Below are positions 8,631-17,701 of a stretch of DNA of 64,000 nt, in pieces. The translations under genes were made by a program, and so were the position numbers. This stretch comes from Roseovarius sp. MMSF_3350 (GTDB lineage: Bacteria > Pseudomonadota > Alphaproteobacteria > Rhodobacterales > Rhodobacteraceae), in NCBI RefSeq assembly GCF_030733425.1, contig NZ_JASHIZ010000008.1, forward strand, positions 117,094-181,093, written 5' to 3'. Below the pieces are notes generated by a model, which saw nothing but the letters and a program-made list of their open reading frames with translations, was not told the DNA's origin and searched no databases. The first letter of the stretch is position 1. The number at the start of each line of letters is the position of its first letter.

Positions 8631-9704
8631 CTAGTCCGCCGTGTCGTCGAGCTTGGCAGGCTCAAGACTCGCATAATAGGCCGCCAGCGCCTCGATTTCA
8701 CGGTCGGTCAGGTCCTTCGAGGCCTTGAACATGAGCTCCGCCGCCCGTCCGCCACCGCGATTGCCTTCGCGCCACAGCGTCAGCTGCTGCGCAAGGTAGG
8801 GTGCGTGCTGCCCCGCCAGCGACGGGAAGGCCGGGTTGATCGGCACGGGCCATGGCCCGTGACAGGCGCGGCACGCCGGCACGCTTTGCGAGCCACCCTT
8901 GGCAAAGGCCAGAGCCCGGCCCTGCTCGGCCAGTTCCGACGGCTCAATCGCCGTGCCCTCGGGCGAGACATCCGCAAACGTCCGGGCCAGCCGCTCGACC
9001 GATGCGGCCGGAAGCTGGCTCATCACCTCGTACATGATCCCGCTGTCACGCGTGCCGTCGCGATACGCGGCCAGGCTTTGGGCGATATACTCTTCCGACA
9101 GGATATCCAGCCGAGGCACCTGCACGTTCTCGCTGACGCCGTTCCGTCCATGGCATACCGCACAACCGCCCTCGGTGTCGTCCGTGATTGCCTGCCATGT
9201 GTCCGGCGTCATCCCCTTCTGCGCCCGCAGGAAAGCGACCAGCGGCCAGACGTCATCCTTCCGGTCGGCAGGCCAGCCGGGCATCCCGCTCATCTTGATG
9301 CCGTTATGAATGATCCAGTGCATCTCGGGCGCATTCCAGTGGTCGGCCACCAACGCCAGCGAGGGCGGTTCCGGCAGCATCTGCTGCACCGTGGCGCTGC
9401 GCGGAACGCCCGGCGCGCCGTGGCATTCCATGCAGGCCGATTTGTAATGCCCTGCCCCCAGCGCCACCATGTCCGGCGTATCGAGATTGTCCGGCACCGC
9501 ACTTTTCGGCGGCGCCCGGAACGCGACCGAGCTTTCGAACGTGGTGTGCATGGCCCAGGTCACGCCCGGCCAGTGTCCGTGCCGCGCCGAAACGTTGAAC
9601 AGGCCCACGCCGACGATCAGCACCGCCGCCGCGAGCCCCAGCACGGCGGCGGCGCCCGCGATGGCGATCATCGTCCTGCCGTGCAGTTCCCGCAACAACC
9701 TCAC
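8631..9704 (-). CDS. Membrane-anchored tri-heme c-type cytochrome
   Basis: 357 residues from a GTG start that overlaps the ctaG-like stop as GTGA (an ATG 11 codons further in is the alternative). One N-terminal membrane helix (about 12-35) is followed by three CxxCH haem sites: CMECH, CAVCH and CRACH. Each domain looks like a small class I cytochrome c. Similar di- or tri-haem subunits accompany caa3 oxidases and alcohol dehydrogenases. Here it is the last gene of the caa3 operon, so it probably feeds electrons to that oxidase in the periplasm. Confidence 0.85.
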   Translation of the reverse strand: MRLLRELHGRTMIAIAGAAAVLGLAAAVLIVGVGLFNVSARHGHWPGVTWAMHTTFESSVAFRAPPKSAVPDNLDTPDMVALGAGHYKSACMECHGAPGVPRSATVQQMLPEPPSLALVADHWNAPEMHWIIHNGIKMSGMPGWPADRKDDVWPLVAFLRAQKGMTPDTWQAITDDTEGGCAVCHGRNGVSENVQVPRLDILSEEYIAQSLAAYRDGTRDSGIMYEVMSQLPAASVERLARTFADVSPEGTAIEPSELAEQGRALAFAKGGSQSVPACRACHGPWPVPINPAFPSLAGQHAPYLAQQLTLWREGNRGGGRAAELMFKASKDLTDREIEALAAYYASLEPAKLDDTAD

Positions 9705-10267
9705 GCCGTCTCCTCCCTTACCACGCGCGCCGCCAGCACCAGCGCCCCGATTAGATAGACCGGCGTGCCGATGGCCAGCATCAGGATGCCGCCCAACTGC
9801 TGCCCCGACAGGTCCGGCGCCCGACCGCAGATCTCGGCATAAAGGTCGCCGGGCGCGAGGACCAGCAAGGCGCCGAGCAACGTCATGTGCATCGACGTCA
9901 GGAACAGCCCCCCTGCCCCCACCAGGGGCTGACGCGCGTAGAGCGCCCCGGACCAGACCGCCAACCCCGCGGACAGGAACGCCGCCTGTTCCAGTACCCG
10001 CCCGCCGAAGGTCAACTGCGCGAAACCGTGCAGCTGCGGCAGGTGCCACGCCCAGACGATGATGAATTCGACGACCGCCGCCAGCATCACCGGCACGGCA
10101 AAGCGCCGCGCGGCACCCGGCCAGGCAAGCACCGCCAGCGGCGCCACGCCCGCCACCAGCCCCATATGCCGCAGCATGTGCGCCGGGAAAGGCCCAAGCC
10201 ACGCCTCCCACGGGGGCATGTACAGTCCAGCCAGCAACGCCAGCGCAGAGATCCTTGCCAACCTCAC
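9701..10267 (-). CDS. ctaG: Cytochrome c oxidase assembly protein (CtaG/caa3 type)
   Basis: 188 residues with about five to six membrane helices. Characteristic blocks are AHMLRHMGLV near the N-terminus, then FIIVWAWHLPQLH and FLTSMHMTLLGALLVLAPGDLY, with conserved His residues expected to handle copper. This matches the caa3_CtaG family of assembly factors, not the Cox11 type. It starts at a GTG overlapping the upstream stop as GTGA and is itself overlapped the same way, so the operon is fully coupled. Confidence 0.85.
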   Translation of the reverse strand: MRLARISALALLAGLYMPPWEAWLGPFPAHMLRHMGLVAGVAPLAVLAWPGAARRFAVPVMLAAVVEFIIVWAWHLPQLHGFAQLTFGGRVLEQAAFLSAGLAVWSGALYARQPLVGAGGLFLTSMHMTLLGALLVLAPGDLYAEICGRAPDLSGQQLGGILMLAIGTPVYLIGALVLAARVVREETA

Positions 10268-10635
10268 AGGCAGGTCTCGATGAAAAGCGCCGGCATCGCC
10301 ACGAAAATAACCCCGATGGCCGACGCGATGCTCAACAGGAACCCCGCATGGCCCAGAAACTCGCGCCGGGCCTCGACAGTGGGCTTGTCATGCACGTAAT
10401 CCTGATCGTCGAGGTAATCCCATTGCACCCACGCCCTCCACGCGATCCAGCAGATCAGCGCCAGCGCCAGCACGGTCAGCCCCAGGATCGATAGCCGCGC
10501 CAGATCGGGCGTGCCGATCTTGCTGCATTCCACGGCTGTGATCGCGTAGATGATCGCGAAATGCAGCGTCCAGACGGTGGGTGCCGCGATCATGTGCCAA
10601 ATGCTCTCGTGCCGGAACGGGGTTTCCTCGGTCAT
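10264..10635 (-). CDS. Small membrane protein of the caa3 oxidase operon
   Basis: 123 residues with three hydrophobic stretches (about 15-35, 48-68, 97-118). It is conserved in position between fused CoxI-III and CtaG in related oxidase operons. The motif TVWTLHFAIIYAITAVECSK is distinctive, but I do not know a function. It could be an accessory or subunit IV-like protein. It starts 10 bases after the coxI stop. Confidence 0.7.
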   Translation of the reverse strand: MTEETPFRHESIWHMIAAPTVWTLHFAIIYAITAVECSKIGTPDLARLSILGLTVLALALICWIAWRAWVQWDYLDDQDYVHDKPTVEARREFLGHAGFLLSIASAIGVIFVAMPALFIETCL

Positions 10636-10645
10636 CTTTTCCGCC

Positions 10646-13255
10646 TCACATCAGCCTCGGGGCCACGCCGACCAGCAGCGTGGTGATCACGCCGCTAAGG
10701 CACATGAAATGCCAGAACAGCGTCGTGTTGCGCAGATCGGCATCATACAGCTGCGTCAGCTTGCCGAGCACGCTGCCCGCCAGGCAATAGAGCAGCATCA
10801 CGATCGCCAGCACGCAATGCGCCGAGGTCCAAACCGTCAGCGCGTACATCACCGCCGGGAAGGCGTGCGTCTCGGGTTGCAGCCCCGGCATCACAATCGC
10901 CAGCCACATGCCGCCCAGCGCCGCGCAGGTCGCCAGCACGGCACCGACGATACACCAGCGTGCCACGCCCTGTCGCCCGCCCCGGTTCAGTTCTCGCGCC
11001 GCCACCGTCGCGCCCCACGCAACCACGTAGGCCAACATGGCCGACAGCGCCCACATCATGTCGGGCAGCGCCGCGCCCTCGGGCGGGAAATCCGGCCGCG
11101 CGGTCCAGAAAAAGAACACGCCGAAGACAAGGCTGGCAAAAGCCGTCGCATCACCCAGCATGGTGATGAACACCGCCCACCACCCCGGCGCCTTGGGCCC
11201 GGTCACGTAGACCGGCAGGCGAAGGCCCAGGCCCGCGTCCCGCATCGGGTCTTTCGGCACCTGCGCGGTCGAGGTCCACAGCCAGTAGATCACGCAGGCC
11301 ACCGCACAGGCGCCGGAAAAGGCCGACAGCCAGTAGAACTTGAAGACCGGCAGAATGAACGCCCCGCCGGTGAACGCCGCCGCCCACAGCGTGACCCAGG
11401 CCGGCCCGGTGACCTGCACCACCGCCTGCGGCACCGCATCCACCGCCGAGGTCACGATTGTCTCGCGCCTCCCCTCCGGCGCGTCGGCGATGTAGAACTT
11501 GCCGTCATCGAAACGCTCCAGGAACTTCGGTTGCTCCCACAGCGGATAGCGCGAGGCGATATAAGGCACCGACCGCACGCCCCACGCCTCCTCGGGGACG
11601 TCATGCGACCATTCCAGCGTGCCCGCGTTCCACGGGTTTCGCTCGGTCAGCGGCTGCTTGCTCTTGGGGCGCAAAAGGTCCCACGCAAAGACGAGGATGC
11701 CCGCCGCCAAGATGAAGCTGCCCAGTGTCGACACCATGTTCAGCACGTCCCACCCGGCGGATTCCGGATAGGTGAACACCCGCCTCGGCATCCCCTGCAA
11801 GCCGGTCAGGTGCATCGGCAGGAAGCAGATATTGAAGCCCGAGAAGGTCAGCCAGAAGGCCCATTTGCTCAGCCGGTCCGACATTTTTTTCTTGGTGATG
11901 AACGGATAGAAGTAATAGATCCCTCCGATGATCGGAAAGACCATGCCGCCAAAGAGCGTGTAATGCAGGTGCGCCACGACGAAATACGTGTCATGCACCT
12001 GCCAGTCGAAGGGCGCGATGGCCACCATCACCCCGGTCAACCCGCCTGCCGTGAAGATCGCCAGCGCCCCCGCGATCCACAGCATCGGCTGGCTCATCGT
12101 CACCCGGCCCACCATCAGTGTGGCGACGAAGGCGAAGATCTGCACACCGGTCGGGATCACAACCGCCTCGGACGCCGCCGAGAAGAAGCCCAGCGACAGA
12201 GACGGCAGCCCGGTGGTGAACATGTGGTGTACCCACAGGCCGAAGCTCAGGAACCCAACGCCCACCGCCGACAGCACGATCCACGAATACCCCACCATGG
12301 GCCGCTGCGCCGCCGTGGGCACGATCATCGCGGCGATGGCGATGGACGGCAGGAAGACGATGTAAACCTCCGGATGCCCGAAGATCCAGAACAGGTGCTG
12401 CCACAAGAGGGGGTCGCCGCCCCGGTCGGGATCGAAGAACGGCCAGTCCATCGAGCGTTGCAGCTCGAACAGAAAATCCCCCGCGATGAGCGGCGGAAAG
12501 GCGAAGAGGATCATCACGCCCACGACCAAGACGTACCACGCGTAAAGCGGCATCAGGTTGATGCGCATTCCCGGCGGGCGGCACTTGATCGTTCCCACGA
12601 TCAGCTCCACCGCCGCCGCGATGGACGCGACCTCGATGAAGGACAGTCCCAACAGCCAGATGTCCGGCCCGATGCCCTCCTGCTCGGTGGCCAGCGGCGG
12701 ATACATGAACCAGCCCGAACTGGGCGCGACATTGAACAGGATCGAGCCCAGCACGAAGATTCCGCCGATCAGGAACGACCAGTAGCCATAGGCCGACAGA
12801 CGCGGAAACGGCATGTCCCGCGCCCCCAGGAACGCGGGCAGGATCAGGATCGAAACCGCCTCGAACATCGGCACGGCGAAAAGGAACATCATCGCCGAGC
12901 CGTGCATGGTGAAGAACTGGTTGAAACGGTCGGCGCTCAGGAAATCGTTGTCCGGCACTGCCAGCTGGATGCGCATCAAGAGCGCCAATACACCTGCGCA
13001 GAGCATGAAGAAGAAGGCCGTCAGCGAATACCAGACCCCCACTTCGGTATTGTTCACCGCCGACCAGTAGCGCCAGCCCTTCGGCGTCTCCCAGGCTTTG
13101 CGAAGCTCGGCCTCGCGCCTTGCTTTCACCTCCGGGTCGACCGGCGCGTCCAGCATCTCCTCGGTCGGCGGATAGGTGCCCTCGGGTCCGGCGTCGAAAA
13201 CCTTGCCGCCATCGCCATGTCGCGCGGAATCTCGGAGGGTGTTCGTCTCGCTCAT
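10646..13255 (-). CDS. ctaD: Cytochrome c oxidase subunit I fused to subunit III (caa3 type)
   Basis: 869 residues. Residues about 50-560 are the haem-copper oxidase core. Low-spin haem ligand His is in FTMHGSAMMF, the CuB/Tyr crosslink site in GHPEVYI, further CuB histidines in WVHHMFTTG, and haem ligands in VVAHLHY. The proposed D-channel Asp is kept (GARDMPFPR). The residues from about 640 to 869 form a subunit III-like domain (WWAVFITMLGDATAFASLVF). At the K-channel position the usual PTGxK reads PTGVQ, i.e. Gln372 instead of Lys. It overlaps ctaC as ATGA. It would reduce O2 to water and pump protons. Confidence 0.95.
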   Translation of the reverse strand: MSETNTLRDSARHGDGGKVFDAGPEGTYPPTEEMLDAPVDPEVKARREAELRKAWETPKGWRYWSAVNNTEVGVWYSLTAFFFMLCAGVLALLMRIQLAVPDNDFLSADRFNQFFTMHGSAMMFLFAVPMFEAVSILILPAFLGARDMPFPRLSAYGYWSFLIGGIFVLGSILFNVAPSSGWFMYPPLATEQEGIGPDIWLLGLSFIEVASIAAAVELIVGTIKCRPPGMRINLMPLYAWYVLVVGVMILFAFPPLIAGDFLFELQRSMDWPFFDPDRGGDPLLWQHLFWIFGHPEVYIVFLPSIAIAAMIVPTAAQRPMVGYSWIVLSAVGVGFLSFGLWVHHMFTTGLPSLSLGFFSAASEAVVIPTGVQIFAFVATLMVGRVTMSQPMLWIAGALAIFTAGGLTGVMVAIAPFDWQVHDTYFVVAHLHYTLFGGMVFPIIGGIYYFYPFITKKKMSDRLSKWAFWLTFSGFNICFLPMHLTGLQGMPRRVFTYPESAGWDVLNMVSTLGSFILAAGILVFAWDLLRPKSKQPLTERNPWNAGTLEWSHDVPEEAWGVRSVPYIASRYPLWEQPKFLERFDDGKFYIADAPEGRRETIVTSAVDAVPQAVVQVTGPAWVTLWAAAFTGGAFILPVFKFYWLSAFSGACAVACVIYWLWTSTAQVPKDPMRDAGLGLRLPVYVTGPKAPGWWAVFITMLGDATAFASLVFGVFFFWTARPDFPPEGAALPDMMWALSAMLAYVVAWGATVAARELNRGGRQGVARWCIVGAVLATCAALGGMWLAIVMPGLQPETHAFPAVMYALTVWTSAHCVLAIVMLLYCLAGSVLGKLTQLYDADLRNTTLFWHFMCLSGVITTLLVGVAPRLM

Positions 13256-14229
13256 TCCAGTCCCCCAAGATAGGCCGCCATCGACGACAGTTCGTCCTCC
13301 GACAGGTGGTCATATCCCGGCATCTCGACACCGGGCTTGAACTCTGCCGGATCACGCACCCAGTTGCGCAGCGCGTCTTCGGTCATCGGCAGGATGCCCG
13401 CCGCCAGCGATACCCGCGACGCAAGGTGGGTCAGGTCCGGACCCACCTGCCCTTCGGCCGCTGTTCCCCTGACGGCGTGACAACCGCCACAACCCTCCGA
13501 CAGGAACAACGCCGCACCGCGCCGCGCTTTCTCGGTCGCCGGCTCGACCGCCGGCGCCGCCTCCCGCTCCAACCACTCCTCGAACGCCTCGGGCTCCATC
13601 ACCACCGCGCCGAACGCCATGTACGCATGACTTTCGCCGCAGAACTCGGTGCATTGCCCGCGGTATTCACCCGGTCTCGTCGGCTCCAGCGACATCCGCG
13701 TCTCGCGCCCGGGGATCATGTCGGTCTTGCCCCCCAGTGCGGGTATCCAGAACGAGTGTATCACCCGCTCGGCGTTCAGCGTGATCTCGCTGCGCTGACC
13801 TGTTGGCAGCCGCACCTCGTTGGCCGTCACGATAGGCGTCTCCGCGCCTTCCGGCCAATAGGCCACGCGCCACCAGAACTGATGGCCCGTCACCTCCACG
13901 CGCAGCCCCTCGCCCTTGTCTCTTTGTCTGGGCATATCGTTCAGCGCATAAGCCAGAAGGATCGACAGCAAGATCACCGGCACCACCACGCCGCCGCCGA
14001 TGATCAGCGCCTCGGCGGCGCGGGCGTTCAGCGGGCGCGGCGCAATCCTGGTCACGAAATGGATCAGCCCGTTCAGCGCCACCCACAACACCACCGCTCC
14101 GGCCAGCATCACCCAGAACAGCGTCGCCAGCACTTCGGCATCGCGCCCCGCCGGGTCCAGCACCGATTGCGGCCCGTCACAGGAACACAGCACGAAAAGC
14201 GGCAGCAGGACGACGGCCGGCCCCCTCAC
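13252..14229 (-). CDS. ctaC: Cytochrome c oxidase subunit II with fused cytochrome c domain
   Basis: 325 residues from a GTG start overlapping the ExoD stop (GTGA). It begins with a lipoprotein-type signal (lipobox ending at Cys17), followed by two membrane helices. The cupredoxin domain has the CuA site (GQCTEFCGESHAYM) and the aromatic-rich HQFWWRVAYWP patch. The C-terminal class I cytochrome c domain (about 235-325) has CGGCH and a distal Met in EMPGYDHL. The fused cytochrome makes this a caa3-type enzyme that can accept electrons directly from membrane-bound donors. Confidence 0.95.
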   Translation of the reverse strand: MRGPAVVLLPLFVLCSCDGPQSVLDPAGRDAEVLATLFWVMLAGAVVLWVALNGLIHFVTRIAPRPLNARAAEALIIGGGVVVPVILLSILLAYALNDMPRQRDKGEGLRVEVTGHQFWWRVAYWPEGAETPIVTANEVRLPTGQRSEITLNAERVIHSFWIPALGGKTDMIPGRETRMSLEPTRPGEYRGQCTEFCGESHAYMAFGAVVMEPEAFEEWLEREAAPAVEPATEKARRGAALFLSEGCGGCHAVRGTAAEGQVGPDLTHLASRVSLAAGILPMTEDALRNWVRDPAEFKPGVEMPGYDHLSEDELSSMAAYLGGLE

Positions 14230-14822
14230 AGCAGGAACCGCACCAGAAGCCACGCGCCCACCGCGTAGGGCAGCAGCGCCAGCACGAAGACCACACCGTC
14301 GCGGGTAAGCATCGCCATCACCAGCAGACACACGCCCGTGGCCGCGACCGACCCCGAAAAGGGGATGAATTCCAGAAACGGCATGGCCATCCCGCTCAGC
14401 AGGCAAATCCCCTGCGGCACCCACAGCAGCGGGCGGTGAAACAGGAAGGACAGGCGCTGGCCGGTATGGCGCTCGATCCATTGCATCACCGGCGTGATCC
14501 GCTTCATGGCGTGATCAAGCTTGTCCCCGTCGATGGTCTTTCGCTTCAAGCGGTCCGGCAGGTAGAATTCCTTCATCCCCAGAATCAACTCGGCGGAGAA
14601 CAGCGCGATCAGCACGCCGCACACCATCGAGACACCCGGAATCCCAGAAAGCGGCGTCGCCGCGATCAGCGCCGGCACGAAAATCAGCGGCAGCACCCCG
14701 GCCTGGCCCGCGGCCTCCAGGATCGTACCGACAGAAACCTCGGGCCGGTCCGCCACGGACCGAATTCGGCTTATCACGTCAGTCAGTGGATGGTTGGTCG
14801 GAGTCTGAAGGCTGCGGCTCAC
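14226..14822 (-). CDS. Exopolysaccharide synthesis ExoD-like membrane protein
   Basis: 198 residues from the chosen GTG. It matches the ExoD family: an N-terminal amphipathic part with VSVGTILEAAGQAGVLPLIF, the block LIAATPLSGIPGVS, and four to five membrane helices at the C-terminus. ExoD proteins are linked to exopolysaccharide production or alkaline tolerance, without a defined reaction. It is the first gene of the run leading into ctaC (GTGA overlap). The start is uncertain; a reading from further upstream has unlike-family sequence. Confidence 0.75.
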   Translation of the reverse strand: MSRSLQTPTNHPLTDVISRIRSVADRPEVSVGTILEAAGQAGVLPLIFVPALIAATPLSGIPGVSMVCGVLIALFSAELILGMKEFYLPDRLKRKTIDGDKLDHAMKRITPVMQWIERHTGQRLSFLFHRPLLWVPQGICLLSGMAMPFLEFIPFSGSVAATGVCLLVMAMLTRDGVVFVLALLPYAVGAWLLVRFLL

Positions 14823-15069
14823 GGAACATGCCTTCGCAAACGGCCTTGCGCACGATCCACGCCACACGACCCGCGGGGCACGACCGGAGTAGAAGAACTT
14901 GCAGATTGTCGGTGATGCATCTTCGGCCTTTTTGTATCGCAGATACAACGCCGGTGCTCACGATAGGTTCCCGCCCCGGGCAACGCGCCTGCTGCTTTTT
15001 CCAGCGCGCTTGCGCGCCGCACGGCTTTGGTCCCGCTTCCCGGGCGTCGGATGCCTCGACCGCTAGCTC
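14823..15069. other. Intergenic region upstream of exoD-like gene
   Basis: About 250 bases between two minus-strand genes. It must hold the promoter of the exoD-cta operon, but no clear sigma-70 boxes or repeats were recognised. Confidence 0.4.
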
Positions 15070-16098
15070 CTAGCGCCAGACAAAGCGGCAATCGTAAAGC
15101 ACCCCGAACACACCGCGCTTGCAGACCCGCACGCGCTCGGCATTCCGCTCGGGCTCGCTCCTCGGCTCGGGCTGGGTTTCCAAAAACGCCTGGTACTCGG
15201 TTTCGCTCTGCTCGCGCAGGGCGGACAATTGCACATCGTCGAGATACCCGCTGGCCGGAAACCCGCGTTCCGTCTGCCACGACGAAATCGCCGTGCGGGT
15301 ATTCGGCCCAAAGACACCGTCCGCCCCGCCCGGATCATGCGCCACCAGGCGCAGGCGGTTCTGGACCTCCCGGCGCTCACCGCGCGACAGATCCAGCGCG
15401 TCTTCGATCTCCTCGGTCGCAACCGCCGACGGGTTCGCGCGCGCGGTTCCCATCACCTCCGGCTCCGTCACCAACGGTGCCGAGTCGACGATGTTGACCG
15501 CGGAAACGGTTCCGGGCGTGAACATCGCCTCATAGGTCGTCTTGGACCCGCTGACGGAATAGGGCGCGCACTCTTCCAGCGCCACCACGGCATCGAGAAA
15601 CAGCCGCCGTTGCACCGCCGACTGCGCTTCGTCGCCGACATGGTTGGGAATGCCCAAAAGCAGGCCCGCACTGTCCAGAACGAAGCTGATGGTGACGCTC
15701 TCTCCGCCCGACGCCTCCGCATCGCCCGGGTAACAGGTTGCGATCTGGTCCCGAAGCGGAGGCGCAGGTTCGGACCGCGTGACCATCGGCGCCGGCAGCA
15801 CGTCTGCGTCAGCCGACGGCGCTGCGGTTTCGCGGTCCTCGCTCTCCGCGGCCCCCGTCGCGTCCGGGTCGGTGCGGTCCGCCTCGATGCCGGCGTCGCC
15901 TTGCGCCGCGCCTGCGTCGTCCAGCGGCGTGGCGGTCGTTGCGGGCGGCTCCGGCAAAGGCTCGGGCAGCGGATCGGTCCCTTGCGTCTGGCCCGCTGCA
16001 CCACCCGCCCCAAGCAGCAGAACTGCGCAGACCCGGGCGATGGTCCCGGGTCGAAGACTGTAAAAACCGCGTGCACCTGTCACGACATCACCCTCCAT
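15070..16098 (-). CDS. Secreted peptidoglycan-binding-domain protein
   Basis: 342 residues. A signal peptide (about 1-36) is followed by a Pro/Ala/Asp-rich linker (about 37-110). The middle domain (about 115-200; ISFVLDSAGLLLG, RRLFLDAVVALEECAPY) looks like the C-terminal fold of TonB/TolA-type proteins. It is followed by a PG_binding_1-like repeat (about 240-300), recognised by LRLVAHDPGGADGVFGPNTRTAISSWQ, which normally binds peptidoglycan. Two Cys near the C-terminus (VCKRGVFGVLYDCRF) probably form a disulfide. Likely a periplasmic envelope protein; specific role unknown. Confidence 0.75.
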   Translation of the reverse strand: MEGDVVTGARGFYSLRPGTIARVCAVLLLGAGGAAGQTQGTDPLPEPLPEPPATTATPLDDAGAAQGDAGIEADRTDPDATGAAESEDRETAAPSADADVLPAPMVTRSEPAPPLRDQIATCYPGDAEASGGESVTISFVLDSAGLLLGIPNHVGDEAQSAVQRRLFLDAVVALEECAPYSVSGSKTTYEAMFTPGTVSAVNIVDSAPLVTEPEVMGTARANPSAVATEEIEDALDLSRGERREVQNRLRLVAHDPGGADGVFGPNTRTAISSWQTERGFPASGYLDDVQLSALREQSETEYQAFLETQPEPRSEPERNAERVRVCKRGVFGVLYDCRFVWR

Positions 16099-16330
16099 GA
16101 AACCTCTTGCAGAATAACGCCCCCAACGGACCGAACGTCAAGGCTGGGGGCGGAAATCGGCCGGCCCGGCGGCGGCGCAATGCCACCAGCCGCCACGCGA
16201 CCACCGGCCTGCAACCCACCGAATGCAGTTGGCCTTTGCATCAGGCGTTGCAGCAGGCGTGCAGCCGAATTATGTATGTGGCAAACACGACGCGCCACGT
16301 GCCATCCCGGCCCGGCGCTGCAAAATTCAT
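16099..16330. other. Intergenic region before the TPP riboswitch
   Basis: About 230 bases between divergent transcription units. It should hold the promoters for the peptidoglycan-binding protein (minus) and for the thi operon (plus). No gene was found; short open frames here have atypical composition. Confidence 0.4.
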
Positions 16331-16413
16331 CCGTCGGGGGGCCCGCAAGGGCTGAGAGGTGCATGCGCCGACCCGTCGAACCTGATCCGGGCAATACCGG
16401 CGTAGGGAACGGG
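16331..16413 (+). promoter_or_regulatory. TPP riboswitch (THI element)
   Basis: The conserved core is present: GGGCTGAGAGGTGC around 16349-16362, ACCCGTCGAACCTGATC around 16371-16387, and the closing CCGGCGTAGGGAACGGG around 16397-16413. The 5' CCGT (16331-16334) can pair with ACGG (16409-16412) as P1. It lies about 110 bases upstream of thiO. In Gram-negatives such elements usually repress translation or transcription of thiamine genes when thiamine pyrophosphate is abundant. Confidence 0.96.
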
Positions 16414-16521
16414 TAGAGTGTGCGACCATAGCACAGGCTCATTCTCGCGTTGGCACGCCCCCAGACCTGGAGACGCGCCAGTGATAATACCCGTGACCGC
16501 ACGCGCATCGGACGCCCCGGC

Positions 16522-17517
16522 ATGACGCCCGTGACCGTCATAGGCGCCGGTGTCGCCGGCCTCTGCGTGGCCCGCACCCTGCTGGATCGCGGCGCGGCGG
16601 TGACCCTGATCGACCGCCACGCCGCGCCGGGCCCCCACGCCTGTTCCTGGTGGGCGGGTGGCATGCTGGCCCCTTATTGCGAAGGTGAAAGCGCCGAAGA
16701 ACCCGTCATCCGCCTCGGCGCCGAAGCCGCCGACTGGTGGCAGGCGCAGACAGGAAGCGTGCAACAGCACGGCTCGCTGGTGGTCTCGCCCGGCCGCGAC
16801 AAGGCCGACCTCGCCCGGTTTGCCCGGCTGACGACAGGCCACCGCTCCGTCACGGGGCCAGAGATCGCCGCGCTGGAACCCGACCTCGGTACCCGCTTCA
16901 CCCGCGGGCTCTATTTCGAGACCGAAGCGCATCTGGCCCCCCGCGCCGCACTGATCCGCCTGCACGAAAGCCTTGTCGCCGATGGCGCCACTTTCCGGCA
17001 GGACGAGGCCGATCCCGACGCCTGCGCCATGCACGGCCTGACCATCGACTGCCGCGGCTTTGCCGCCCGCGACACGCTGCCGGACCTGCGCGGTGTCAAG
17101 GGCGAGATGCTGATCCTGTCGTGTCCCGACGTCACGCTCTCGCGCCCCATCCGCATGCTGCACCCCCGCGTGCCGATCTACATCGTGCCGCGCGGCGACG
17201 GGATGTTCATGCTGGGCGCCACGATGGTCGAGGGCCGCGCCGGTCGCCACGTCACCGCCCGCGCCATGCTGGAACTGCTCAGCACCGCCTACGCGCTCAA
17301 CCCGGCCTTCGGCGAGGCAGAGGTGGTCGAGATCGGCGTCGACAACCGCCCCGCCTTTCCCGACAACCTGCCGCGCATCCGCCGCGACGGCAACCTGATC
17401 CGGGCCAACGGGCTTTATCGTCACGGCTTCCTGCTCGCCCCCGCGCTGGCGCGGATGGTCACGGACCTGATCCTTTACGACAAGACACCGGAGGTTTCCG
17501 ATGAGATTGCAGCTTAA
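16522..17517 (+). CDS. thiO: Glycine oxidase ThiO
   Basis: 331 residues. FAD-binding GAGVAG near residues 8-13, then the DAO-family core (SWWAGGMLAPYCEGE, FETEAHLAP) and a C-terminal GLYRHGFLLAPALA block typical of ThiO. It oxidises glycine to iminoacetate (dehydroglycine), the C2-N unit for the thiazole ring, using O2. The start is the ATG at the N-terminus of the Rossmann strand; the longer upstream frame is Arg-rich and unlike the family. The first gene behind the TPP riboswitch. Confidence 0.95.
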   Translation: MTPVTVIGAGVAGLCVARTLLDRGAAVTLIDRHAAPGPHACSWWAGGMLAPYCEGESAEEPVIRLGAEAADWWQAQTGSVQQHGSLVVSPGRDKADLARFARLTTGHRSVTGPEIAALEPDLGTRFTRGLYFETEAHLAPRAALIRLHESLVADGATFRQDEADPDACAMHGLTIDCRGFAARDTLPDLRGVKGEMLILSCPDVTLSRPIRMLHPRVPIYIVPRGDGMFMLGATMVEGRAGRHVTARAMLELLSTAYALNPAFGEAEVVEIGVDNRPAFPDNLPRIRRDGNLIRANGLYRHGFLLAPALARMVTDLILYDKTPEVSDEIAA

Positions 17518-17698
17518 CGGCACGCAAGTTGACGCCGAGGTCGCCACACTTGCCGAGCTTCTGACGGCACAGGGCTACGGCGACGCCAAGGTGGCCACCG
17601 CCGTCAACGGCACCTTCGTGCCCGCGACCCTGCGCCCCGCCCATGCCCTTGCCGACGGCGACAGCATCGAGGTTCTGGCCCCGATGCAGGGCGGCTGA
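17501..17698 (+). CDS. thiS: Sulfur carrier protein ThiS
   Basis: 65 residues, ubiquitin-like, ending in the required Gly-Gly (APMQGG). After adenylation and thiocarboxylation of the C-terminus it donates sulfur to ThiG for thiazole formation. The start lies inside the end of thiO (17-base overlap), implying translational coupling. Confidence 0.95.
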   Translation: MRLQLNGTQVDAEVATLAELLTAQGYGDAKVATAVNGTFVPATLRPAHALADGDSIEVLAPMQGG

Positions 17699-17701
17699 GC
17701 G

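Noticed and set aside
10550..13273. 907-codon open frame on the plus strand across the oxidase genes
   Set aside because: It is the antisense of ctaD; Arg/His/Gln-rich composition, no domains, while the minus strand holds complete CoxI-III motifs.
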